From: Smithellaceae bacterium
GTDB taxonomy: Bacteria > Desulfobacterota > Syntrophia > Syntrophales > Smithellaceae
DNA: 56,910 bases
Assembly (NCBI GenBank): GCA_030690945.1
Contig: JAUYFM010000003.1
Span: forward strand, 1 to 56,910
Reading direction: 5' to 3'
The notes below the pieces were generated by a model, which saw nothing but the letters and a program-made list of their open reading frames with translations, had not been told where the DNA came from and made no database searches. Made by a program: the position numbers and the translations under genes. Position 1 is the stretch's first letter. Each line of letters starts with the position of its first letter. Of this stretch, positions 26,261 through 34,713 are shown one piece after another.

Positions 26261-29008
26261 ATGAGCAAAAAAATGAAGCAACTGTTGTCTTTCTTGATCA
26301 TTCCGGCCGTTATTTCTCTGCAGAGCTGCCTGGTCTCCACGCCATCCACCCTCATCACACCCGAAATCCAATCCTTGTATGGAGGGGAATATAAAGTCGA
26401 TCCCTACATGAAAAAGCATATTCCCCTCTCGGTTGCCGTTTTGCCTTTTGTTGATTTATCCGGAAGCAAAGAAGGGGCAACCGCCATGCGGCTGGGATTC
26501 TATAACCATTTCAGCTCCGTTCCCTTCAAAGACATGGAACTCTATAAGGTGGATGATTTACTGACCAAAGCGGGGCTCACCGATCCGGACATGATTCGTA
26601 AAACATCGCCGCAAAAATTGGGCGGCATTCTGGGTGTTGACGCGGTTATTTTGGGAGAGGTATCCGACTTCGATAAATATTTTTTAGTTCTCTATTCACA
26701 GGTTGCCGTGGGCGCAGAGGTCAAAATGTACGATACAAAAACCGGCAATTTTCTCTGGAGCGGCAAGCACAAAGTGCGCAAACACGAAGGCGGTATCTCC
26801 ACCAATCCGGTTGGCCTTATCGCCACGGTGATTGCGACGGCGTTAAATGTCCGCGACATTCAACTGCTGCGCGCCAACGATGACCTGTTTCGCGATATGG
26901 TCAAAACCATTCCAGCGCCAACGCTGGCCCAGGCCAAACGCCCGCCGACCATTGCGCTTTTAACCCAGGATACCAAAGGGCAGCCCAAAAAAGCAGGCGA
27001 TGAAATCAAGGTTGTTATTCAGGGAGCGCCAAATATGCAGGCCTCGTTTGACATTGGTCAATACCGGAAGCGAATTGAAATGCAGGAGGTCGAACCGGGC
27101 GGTTATTATGGCGTCTATAAAGTTGTGCCGGGGGACAATGTTGAAAAAGCCATCGTGACCGGTTACCTGACGGACGATTCCGGAAATACCACCCAATGGG
27201 TGGATGCGATAGGGTCCGTCACGCTCGATACCACCGCACCGGAAAAACCGGAGCACATCACCTGCATCGGTCGCAATCAGATCGTCGGGCTTCGCTGGGA
27301 TAAATCCGTTGCGACGGATCTGTCCGGTTATATCATTTACCGTTCCGACTCACCGCTCTCCGGCCACATCCGGATCGGTAAAACGGAATTTAACGAATTT
27401 AGCGACACGGATAAAAATCTGGTTAACGCCAAGATGTATTATTACCGCGTGACGGCCATGGATTTTGCCGGGAATGAAAGCCAGATGGCACAAGCGCAAG
27501 GCATGCCGATTGCCCCGGGACCAACGCCTGTCTCCGGCGTCATCGAAACAGATACCGTCTGGTATTCCGGCGCCAGCCCATACATCATTACTGCTGACGT
27601 GATTGTGAAAGACAAGGCGCTTTTGACCATCGAACCGGGAACGGAAATCAAATCCAAGAATGGCGGTTTGATCATTGAAGGACGCATTGCGGCGCAGGGA
27701 GACAATGATCACATTATCAGCTTTGATGCGCTGGAAGACGACAAATTGTGGTCGGGAATTACATTTTCGGGCGTCAAAGACCGGGAAAACAAAATGATGT
27801 TTGTCCGGGTGAAGGGTGCACGGACAGCCGTCAACTGCCAGGCGTCCTCGCCGCTCATTGAAAATTCCGAGTTTGCGGGCAATGCCGACGCGCTGAAAAT
27901 TTCGGGCGCGTTTTCCAAACCGCTCATCAGCAAGAATGCCATTTATAAAAACAAGGGCATTGCCATATCCGTAAGCGACGGGGCATCGCCCAGAATCGTG
28001 GGAAATTCCATCTACGATAATAGCGGCGCCGGTCTGACCGCGCAATCCGCCACACCGGAGATTGTCCAAAATACCATCACGCGAAACAGAAATAGCGGAA
28101 TTGAAGTTCGGGGCGCGCAGGCTATTATTCGCCAAAACAATCTGTCCGATAATTCTCCGTATAATATGACCAGCGCGATGAACGGCACCTCCGTCAAAGC
28201 ACAAGACAACTGGTGGGGCAGCGCGAAAGCTTCGGATATCCTTGCGGGCCTTTCCGGACGTGTCGATATTCGTTTTGTGCTTGATGCGCCCTGGCCGCAG
28301 GGAAAGCCCCTGGCCGTGCCTGTCCTGGACAAACATCTCGGCGGCATGATCAAGACGGATTCCTATTTGATTCTATCCAACAGTCCATACCGGATTACGA
28401 AGGATGTGGTGATTGACGGCGGGGCAACGCTTTACATCGAGCCGGGTGTTGTTCTGGAATTTGAGCAGAAATCGACGTTTGTAACGCAAAACGGAGGCAT
28501 CATCGCGCGGGGAACCAAAGAAAGACCCATTATATTCACAGCCGCTTCTGCGTCGCCCGCACCCGGTTTTTATGCCAGTGTCGTGCAATTTGTCGAACCA
28601 ACACGGGTCAACAGCTCCTTTTCGTATTGCATCGTGAAATATGCCGCAACCGCGTTTGATATTTACGCGGGGTCGCCGGAAATTTCGCACAGCTACATCG
28701 CGCATTCTTCTCAAAGCGCCATATACTGCCGCAAAGAAGCGACGCCTGTCATTTCCTTTAACACCTTCGCAACAAATGCGGGTGAAGGCGCGATTGTGTG
28801 CTTCGGAAGAGCCAATCCTAAAATATTTCAGAATAATTTTATCGGCAATGTCTGGGCTATTCAGAGCGTTTCATCAATCTACATCGACGCTCGTCATAAC
28901 TGGTGGGGCGCGTCGCCTCCCGATTCCAAAGTGATTTGGGGAGAAAACATCAACATTAAACCCTGGTTGACAAAAGAAAACCCCGACGCTTTCAAGACAA
29001 GTCATTGA
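26261..29008 (+). CDS. large mosaic lipoprotein: GNA1162-like domain, FN3 and parallel beta-helix
   Basis: 915 residues. Lipobox SLQSC (Cys23). Residues ~30-215 resemble the GNA1162/DUF799 lipoprotein family (VAVLPFVDLSGSKEG, VDAVILGEVSDF). A middle region has an FN3-like domain (~330-425: VGLRWDKSVATDLSGYIIYR). From ~430 on, two blocks of right-handed beta-helix (PbH1-type) repeats follow, each closed by an NWWG motif (DNWWGSA and HNWWGASP) and each preceded by a YIITADVIVKDKALLTIEPG-like or YRITKDVVIDGGATLYIEPG cap. The duplicated cap shows internal duplication. Likely an outer-membrane surface or periplasmic structural protein; substrate binding is possible. GGAGG precedes the ATG. Confidence 0.75.
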   Translation: MSKKMKQLLSFLIIPAVISLQSCLVSTPSTLITPEIQSLYGGEYKVDPYMKKHIPLSVAVLPFVDLSGSKEGATAMRLGFYNHFSSVPFKDMELYKVDDLLTKAGLTDPDMIRKTSPQKLGGILGVDAVILGEVSDFDKYFLVLYSQVAVGAEVKMYDTKTGNFLWSGKHKVRKHEGGISTNPVGLIATVIATALNVRDIQLLRANDDLFRDMVKTIPAPTLAQAKRPPTIALLTQDTKGQPKKAGDEIKVVIQGAPNMQASFDIGQYRKRIEMQEVEPGGYYGVYKVVPGDNVEKAIVTGYLTDDSGNTTQWVDAIGSVTLDTTAPEKPEHITCIGRNQIVGLRWDKSVATDLSGYIIYRSDSPLSGHIRIGKTEFNEFSDTDKNLVNAKMYYYRVTAMDFAGNESQMAQAQGMPIAPGPTPVSGVIETDTVWYSGASPYIITADVIVKDKALLTIEPGTEIKSKNGGLIIEGRIAAQGDNDHIISFDALEDDKLWSGITFSGVKDRENKMMFVRVKGARTAVNCQASSPLIENSEFAGNADALKISGAFSKPLISKNAIYKNKGIAISVSDGASPRIVGNSIYDNSGAGLTAQSATPEIVQNTITRNRNSGIEVRGAQAIIRQNNLSDNSPYNMTSAMNGTSVKAQDNWWGSAKASDILAGLSGRVDIRFVLDAPWPQGKPLAVPVLDKHLGGMIKTDSYLILSNSPYRITKDVVIDGGATLYIEPGVVLEFEQKSTFVTQNGGIIARGTKERPIIFTAASASPAPGFYASVVQFVEPTRVNSSFSYCIVKYAATAFDIYAGSPEISHSYIAHSSQSAIYCRKEATPVISFNTFATNAGEGAIVCFGRANPKIFQNNFIGNVWAIQSVSSIYIDARHNWWGASPPDSKVIWGENINIKPWLTKENPDAFKTSH

Positions 29009-29060
29009 CATCGATATTTAATTTTCCTATTGTCCCGCTGATTTGAAACAGGAGCAGTCC

Positions 29061-31019
29061 GTGATCTATTTCCGCAATGTCAGTTTGTCTTTTTTAGATA
29101 AACAGTTATTTGATAAAATCAACTGGACGATTTATCCGAAAGGCCGCATCGGCCTGGTCGGTGATAACGGCACCGGCAAAACCACGCTCTTTCGGGCCAT
29201 CCTCGATCAGGCGCATCTCGATGCGGGTTTTATAGACATACCCGACCGGAAACAAAAAAAAATCGGCTACCTGCCGCAGGATCTGGTCGAACTCGAAGCG
29301 ACAGGCCTGATCGAGTATCTCCGGAAGAAAAGCGGCATTACCGACCTGGAGGAATCCATCAGGGAACTGGAACAAAAAATTTCGCACGTTAAACCCAACA
29401 CCCATGAATACAGCGAACTCACCCGCCACTATGCCGACGCAACGGCTGAATTTTCGGCCCGCGACGGTTATGCTTTTGAAGCGCGGGCCAAGCAAATCCT
29501 CAAGGGGTTCGGCTTCCGCGAAAGTGATTTTGCCAAAACCTGCGATTTGTTCTCCGGTGGATGGAAAATGCGGATTCTCTTGACCGCCATCCTGCTTGAA
29601 CAACCGGACATCATGCTCTTGGACGAACCGACCAACCACCTGGACACGGAAAGTATGGAGTGGCTGGAAAGCTACCTTAAGGATTATCCCGGAACCATCC
29701 TGGTGGTGTCCCACGATCATTTTTTTCTCGATAAAATCGCCACGCAAATCGCGGAACTGGCCACCTGCCGCATCCACATCTACAAAGGTAACTATACCTA
29801 TTACCTGTCCGAAAAAGACCGGCGGATGGAGGCGCTCAAGAAGGAAATGGAGCTGCAAAAAGCACAAATTAAAAAAATTGAGGAATTCGTGGAACGTTTC
29901 CGCTACAAGGCAAGCAAAGCCGCCCAGGTGCAAAGCCGGGTCAAGATGCTGGAGAAATTTAAGGACATTAAACTGGAGGGCAATGCCCGCAGCGTCGTTA
30001 TGAGATTCCCGGAAGGTAAAAAAAGCGTGAAGGAAGTCGTCAAGGTTGTTGATCTTGGGCACTCCTATGGCGATCTAACGGTCTTCTCCGGACTGAATTT
30101 TTCGCTTTTCCGCGGCGACAAGGTCGCCTTCGTGGGTGTGAACGGATCGGGCAAATCAACACTGTCGCGGCTTTTGAGCCTCTCGGAACAGCCCGCCGCA
30201 GGCGTCGTAAAATACGGCGACGGGGTCAACATGGCGTTCTTTTCGCAGGAAAGCTCGCAAAACCTCAACTACGCAAACACGATCTGGGAAGAAATCAATT
30301 CTGTGCCGACGACAGCCTGCGACCAGACCAAGCGCAATCTGCTGGGCGCGTTTCTCTTCTCCGGCGATGACATTTTCAAATCCGTCGGCATTTTGTCAGG
30401 CGGCGAAAAATCGCGTCTGGCTCTTTTAAAAATCATGCTCCTGGACACCAACTTCCTGGTTTTGGATGAACCCACCAACCATCTGGACATCAAGACCAAA
30501 GATATTTTTCAAAACGCGCTGATCAATTATTCCGGTACGGTAGCCATTGTCTCCCATGACCGTTACTTTCTGGATCATCTGGTTAACAAAGTGTTTGAGC
30601 TTAAAGATGGCAAGATTTTTGATTATCCGGGCAATTATTCCTACTTCATTGAAAAGCGCTCACAAAATGCGGCTGACACGACAGCAAAAAATAATCGCGG
30701 CGAGACCGCTCTCGACAAAACATTAACGTTGAAAGATAAAAAAAGGATTGAAGCAGAAGAACGCAATCGACTCTCGAAGATCAGAAGCACGTTGAAAAAA
30801 GAACTGGTCGCCGTGGAGGGAAAAATCGCAACCCTGGAAGCCCGAAAAGCCGCCCATGAAAAATCCCTGTGCGATCCTGAGACACACAGGAACTCGGTTA
30901 AAATCAAGGAACTCCAGATCGATTTCAAAACCGTTGAAAACGATCTGGAAAACGCCTACCATATCTGGACGGAACTCACCTGCAAGCTGGAAGAGACCGA
31001 CCCGGCAGGCGCCGCCTGA
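29061..31019 (+). CDS. ABC-F family ATPase (Uup/YdiF-like)
   Basis: 652-residue cytosolic protein with two ABC ATPase domains and no membrane segments. First domain: Walker A GDNGTGKTT, signature FSGGWKMR, Walker B LLDEPTNHLD; second: GVNGSGKST, LSGGEKSRL, LVLDEPTNHLD. A basic linker with coiled coil (about 240-310) lies between them, and a C-terminal coiled-coil tail follows, as in Uup. ABC-F proteins act on the ribosome; Uup/YdiF members help with stalled or early translation. GTG at 29061 with AGGAG seven bases before it is taken as the start; a TTG at 29043 is an alternative. Confidence 0.92.
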   Translation: MIYFRNVSLSFLDKQLFDKINWTIYPKGRIGLVGDNGTGKTTLFRAILDQAHLDAGFIDIPDRKQKKIGYLPQDLVELEATGLIEYLRKKSGITDLEESIRELEQKISHVKPNTHEYSELTRHYADATAEFSARDGYAFEARAKQILKGFGFRESDFAKTCDLFSGGWKMRILLTAILLEQPDIMLLDEPTNHLDTESMEWLESYLKDYPGTILVVSHDHFFLDKIATQIAELATCRIHIYKGNYTYYLSEKDRRMEALKKEMELQKAQIKKIEEFVERFRYKASKAAQVQSRVKMLEKFKDIKLEGNARSVVMRFPEGKKSVKEVVKVVDLGHSYGDLTVFSGLNFSLFRGDKVAFVGVNGSGKSTLSRLLSLSEQPAAGVVKYGDGVNMAFFSQESSQNLNYANTIWEEINSVPTTACDQTKRNLLGAFLFSGDDIFKSVGILSGGEKSRLALLKIMLLDTNFLVLDEPTNHLDIKTKDIFQNALINYSGTVAIVSHDRYFLDHLVNKVFELKDGKIFDYPGNYSYFIEKRSQNAADTTAKNNRGETALDKTLTLKDKKRIEAEERNRLSKIRSTLKKELVAVEGKIATLEARKAAHEKSLCDPETHRNSVKIKELQIDFKTVENDLENAYHIWTELTCKLEETDPAGAA

Positions 31020-31039
31020 CCGGCCAACTTCCTGATTAT

Positions 31040-31558
31040 TTACGCCCCGTCCAATCCCGATTTTTCCACATGCTGATACCAGGTGGCCGGATCGGCCAGA
31101 AATTCTCCCGTATCCTTAAGCGACAGCAGATGCTCGCGCTCGACTGCGGCTAGCATATTGAAAAACGCTATCTCTTTCGGGTCCGTGCATTGTTTTCCCA
31201 GTTTGGTATATAGCGCGACGCCGCGCGCTTCAAAATCAATGGCCGTGCGGATGGCTTTGAGTTCATCCTCCGTGCCGGTAATACGGGCAGACTTTTTACC
31301 GGACATGGATTTTAAGATGGTCCCTGCTAGTGATTTCTTCACTTTCAGGGGAACGGTGGCTGGCCATTTCTTCTGCTCGTCCCATTTATCATGGAGTTTT
31401 TTCAGCATTTCGTGATGTTCTTTTTCCTCATCGGCAATCTGCTTGAACATGTTTTTGCCCGCCATATTCTTTGTTTTCCGGGCCTGGCCCAGGTAAAACT
31501 CGCGCTCTTTTTCTTCATTTTCCAGAGCAAAAGCCAATGCGTTCATTCTTCTATCCAT
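31040..31558 (-). CDS. ferritin-like di-iron protein
   Basis: 172 residues of the rubrerythrin/ferritin-like superfamily without a rubredoxin tail. Di-iron ligands are suggested by ENEEKEREFY, ADEEKEHHEML and, in the second half, DFEARGVALY and VEREHLLSL. The start is the ATG at 31558 with GGGGG upstream; longer frames have no support. It is the last gene of a minus-strand set with a Na/Pi-type transporter and rubrerythrin, which suggests peroxide or iron handling. Confidence 0.8.
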   Translation of the reverse strand: MDRRMNALAFALENEEKEREFYLGQARKTKNMAGKNMFKQIADEEKEHHEMLKKLHDKWDEQKKWPATVPLKVKKSLAGTILKSMSGKKSARITGTEDELKAIRTAIDFEARGVALYTKLGKQCTDPKEIAFFNMLAAVEREHLLSLKDTGEFLADPATWYQHVEKSGLDGA

Positions 31559-31650
31559 GAATAGTACCCCCTTTGGCGGATGATCATATTTGTGCGGCAT
31601 TATAGAAGATATTATCAATTCGGGCAATACGTTTTTCAAACGACATGCCG

Positions 31651-33243
31651 CTACTGAATATCCCGCACATATTCTGCTATATTGTTGCAAAGATCGGATA
31701 TGCGTTCCAGATGACCCAGCATTTCAACAAAGATGGGACCGGCTTCCGGGCTGCATTCGCGCTGATGGAATCTTTTCAGATGATTATCCAGCGATTCCTT
31801 AACCCTGATATCGATATCCTCCTCACGGCGGATGACGTCCTTCACTGTTTCAGCGTTGAAAATTTCCGTCAAAATCGAGGCATCACGAAGATTGCACTCC
31901 ACCAGTGAAAGAATGTCCTGAAACTCTCTTTCACCGCAATCGCTGAACTTTATCTTGCGCGAAGCCCGCTCTCCGGCCAGAGCGCTGATCGACTGGATAT
32001 GGTTGCCGATGCTTTTAATATCTCCGGCCATAGACGTGTAAGCAAAGACTCTCCTGGAAAGCTGCGCGGACAATTGGCGGCCCGATACCTTCAAGAGAAA
32101 CTTAACAATCTGCCTACGCAAATTGTTAACCACCATCTCCGCATAGGAAATATCATTACGCCTCCCCTCTTCATAGTGGGACATTAGCTTGACGGTTCTG
32201 AGAAACATGATTTGTACAAGTTTTGTCTGCCGTTGCAGCTCCTTGTGCACATGGTCCAATGATTTGACCGGATTGGTTAAATCTTTACGGTCAAGATATT
32301 CCGGCCAGATGGGCAGAGCGTCGTCTTCACCGGGCAGGACTTTGTTTATCAGCGCTGCATAGGGTCGCAGGAAAAAAATAAAAACGACGACAATCAACAG
32401 GTTCAGTAAAAAATGGGCCCAAACGATCTGTTGGGCGACACTGCTGGACATACTTTTCAGAATGTCGAGGAAAAACGGGAAGCCGATGAGACAAATCAAC
32501 ACACCTACGCATTTGAAGATCAGATGTGACACGGCGGTTCTTTTACCGCTGACATTAGCAACGCTTCCGGCCAACAGAGCCGTCACCGTCGTACCGATAT
32601 TGGCGCCCAGAATAACAGGCACGGCATTTTCCAACTCGATCAGATCCTGTTGCGCCAGGACAGCCAGAATACTGATCGGTATCGCGGAGGCGCGGACAAC
32701 GGATGTAACCACCATCCCCACCCCAATTCCGAATAGCGGATTTTTGATCTGAGTAAAATAATTAATAAAAACGGGTGATTGCTTGAGGGGCGCCGCCGTC
32801 TGACTGATGATCTCCAGACCAAAGAAGATCAGGCCGAAATAAAAAATCATTTCACCGGCGGTTTTCCAGCCACCCCGGCGTGAAAGCCACAAAAGTCCGC
32901 CGATGGAAATGAAAAAAGGAGAAAATTCCGTAAAACGCCAGATGACAAACTGCACGGTCAGGGTTGTACCGATGTCCGCACCCAGAATGATGGCCAGGGA
33001 ACTGTAAAAGCTGATCAGACCGGCGCTGACCAAACCAATCGTGAGCGCGGTTGACGCCGAAGAGCTCTGAAAGACGATCGCGGAGACGATACCGGTAACC
33101 AACCCATAGAGTGGTTTCTCCACGGCATACTTGATCAATTCTTTTATTCTGGCGTCCATCATACAACGGACGGCGGCAGAAAGGCGAATCATGCCGACCA
33201 GAAAAAATATGATGCCGCTTGCGGCGATCAAAGCTTCTTTCAT
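31651..33243 (-). CDS. Na+/Pi-cotransporter family protein with PhoU-like tail
   Basis: 530 residues. The N-terminal ~330 residues hold eight or more membrane helices with the first signature QSSSAST (59-65) and the repeated GADIGTT and GANIGTT. The second QSSSA motif expected for this family is replaced by VVRASAIP, so Na/phosphate coupling may be altered. The last ~190 residues are helical and PhoU-like (DGHLERISDLCNNIAEYV-type end). It lies between rubrerythrin and the ferritin-like gene on the same strand (24-base and 92-base gaps). Phosphate or another anion is the inferred substrate. Confidence 0.85.
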   Translation of the reverse strand: MKEALIAASGIIFFLVGMIRLSAAVRCMMDARIKELIKYAVEKPLYGLVTGIVSAIVFQSSSASTALTIGLVSAGLISFYSSLAIILGADIGTTLTVQFVIWRFTEFSPFFISIGGLLWLSRRGGWKTAGEMIFYFGLIFFGLEIISQTAAPLKQSPVFINYFTQIKNPLFGIGVGMVVTSVVRASAIPISILAVLAQQDLIELENAVPVILGANIGTTVTALLAGSVANVSGKRTAVSHLIFKCVGVLICLIGFPFFLDILKSMSSSVAQQIVWAHFLLNLLIVVVFIFFLRPYAALINKVLPGEDDALPIWPEYLDRKDLTNPVKSLDHVHKELQRQTKLVQIMFLRTVKLMSHYEEGRRNDISYAEMVVNNLRRQIVKFLLKVSGRQLSAQLSRRVFAYTSMAGDIKSIGNHIQSISALAGERASRKIKFSDCGEREFQDILSLVECNLRDASILTEIFNAETVKDVIRREEDIDIRVKESLDNHLKRFHQRECSPEAGPIFVEMLGHLERISDLCNNIAEYVRDIQ

Positions 33244-33267
33244 TTATTTAGCAAATCAATTTCAGTA

Positions 33268-33765
33268 TCAATCAACTTTTTTGAACATCTTGCCTTTGGC
33301 GCCGCAGACAGGGCATGTTTCCGGCGCTTCTCTTTCCGCGGTAAAACCGCAGACAGGACAAACATAGTAGTTGCAGGCGTCTTTCGCGGCATCCGGGGAA
33401 TCGAGCATTTGCTGATAAAGCCTGGCATGAATTTTTTCCACTTCATTGGCAAAATTGAATGAACGCTCGGCTTCTTTATGCCCTTCGGCTTTGGCGCTCT
33501 CAATCATCGCCGGATACATGCTCTTGAACTCGTGTGTTTCACCGGCGACCGCTTCCCGCAAGTTCTCTTGAGTGGAACGAATGCCTTTCATTGCCCGCAA
33601 GTGGGCGTGGGCATGAACCGTCTCCGCTTCCGCCGCCGCGCGAAAAAGCCTGGCGGCCTGGGAAAATCCCTCCGCGTCCGCCTTGGCGGCAAACGCCAAA
33701 TATTTACGGTTGGCCTGTGACTCACCGGCAAAGGCTTCTTTTAAAGCATCTTCTGTTTTCGACAT
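33268..33765 (-). CDS. rbr: rubrerythrin
   Basis: 165 residues. An N-terminal di-iron four-helix domain (SQANRKYLAFAAKA, AEAETVHAHAHL, AGETHEFKSMYPAM, NEVEKIHARLY supply the Glu/His ligands) is joined to a C-terminal rubredoxin domain with two CPVCG pairs. It reduces hydrogen peroxide in anaerobes. The start at 33765 has AAGGAG six bases before it, and is better than the ATG at 33771 that abuts the ribosome-binding site. First gene of the set with the transporter and the ferritin-like protein. Confidence 0.95.
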   Translation of the reverse strand: MSKTEDALKEAFAGESQANRKYLAFAAKADAEGFSQAARLFRAAAEAETVHAHAHLRAMKGIRSTQENLREAVAGETHEFKSMYPAMIESAKAEGHKEAERSFNFANEVEKIHARLYQQMLDSPDAAKDACNYYVCPVCGFTAEREAPETCPVCGAKGKMFKKVD

Positions 33766-33786
33766 GGTCATCTCCTTTTCTTGGTC

Positions 33787-34527
33787 TTATTGCAATTTCA
33801 TATTAAAGGTGGATATTCTGCCCGTATCCAGTTCCTTGATTTGCAAACGCAGGACTTTTGCCGTCTTCGCCTCTCCGGGATAAAAAATAAAACCATGGGC
33901 CAGTTCTCCCGGTTTGACCGCGCGGTATTGCAAAGATCTGGTCTGCAAATCCTGCTTAATTTTAGACTGCACATCGGTCTGGTCGATAGCGGCCTGGCCG
34001 CCGCCGGAAACCACTCCCGCCGCGGCGCCGATGGCTGCGCCTTTTCCGGCTGCAGCACCCACATTGGTTCCGGTGACGATGCCGATCGCCGCTCCGATCA
34101 CTGCTCCCGCGGCGCCAAAAAGCAATCCTCTCTTTGCAGCTTCGGGAACTACCCTTCCCAGTTCAGTCTCTCTCGCCAGGCGATCATAGGCAAGATTTTG
34201 CTCCAGTATCGGCCAGACATTACCCTCCGCATCGATCAAAAATGTTTGCTCCGCAATAATCATCAACGGATGATTACTTTTGTTATCAAAAGCCACCTGC
34301 ACCGGAAGAATGCCCGCCTGCCGGATATCAAAACCAAAGGCTGCTTTGGCTTCCTCGGCATTGATAAAACTTCTGGCGGCAATGACTGCGCCGTCAATAT
34401 AGACCGCATTGGGGCTGCTCTGAGGCGTTTTAAAAGGCACAACTTGCCTTTCATAGCTTGCGCAACCCGTAAAGAGTAAAAAGCAAAAAAAGAAGCTTAC
34501 AAAACAGTCCTTTTTCTGGAAAATCAT
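33787..34527 (-). CDS. lipoprotein with glycine-zipper segment
   Basis: 246 residues. Signal peptide ends LLFTGC, a clear lipobox. After ~130 residues of soluble domain there is a long Gly/Ala-rich hydrophobic stretch (GLLFGAAGAVIGAAIGIV ... GAAAGKGAAIGAAAGVV) of the glycine-zipper kind, as in outer-membrane SmpA/OmpA-type or RcnB-like lipoproteins. A final beta domain has HGFIFYPGEAKTAKVL. The ATG at 34527 is preceded by GAGGGG. It is 21 bases upstream of rubrerythrin on the same strand but looks functionally separate. Confidence 0.75.
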   Translation of the reverse strand: MIFQKKDCFVSFFFCFLLFTGCASYERQVVPFKTPQSSPNAVYIDGAVIAARSFINAEEAKAAFGFDIRQAGILPVQVAFDNKSNHPLMIIAEQTFLIDAEGNVWPILEQNLAYDRLARETELGRVVPEAAKRGLLFGAAGAVIGAAIGIVTGTNVGAAAGKGAAIGAAAGVVSGGGQAAIDQTDVQSKIKQDLQTRSLQYRAVKPGELAHGFIFYPGEAKTAKVLRLQIKELDTGRISTFNMKLQ

Positions 34528-34634
34528 ATTTTCCCCTCTCAAATCATCGTGGAATTGCTTTTATCATGACAAATTTATTGTGAAACCACAAGCGCAATGA
34601 TTGCAGCGTAATTAATAATATTATCATTTTGCCA

Positions 34635-34664
34635 TTGACAATTGTTTCCGGATTCAGTTATAAA
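34635..34664 (+). promoter_or_regulatory. sigma70 promoter of the PilZ-kinase operon
   Basis: TTGACA (34635-34640, perfect), 18-base spacer, TATAAA (34659-34664, 5 of 6), 49 bases before the start of the PilZ-type gene. Confidence 0.6.
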
Positions 34665-34713
34665 ACACGGCATCGATCTATGCCCAGTTGAGTTTCATTA
34701 TCATTAACGGATT

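Noticed and set aside
27350-28336. 328-residue minus-strand ORF
   Set aside because: Antisense shadow of the beta-helix lipoprotein, which has clear repeats, signal peptide and ribosome-binding site.
29106-30062. 318-residue minus-strand ORF
   Set aside because: Antisense of the ABC-F ATPase; no own motifs.
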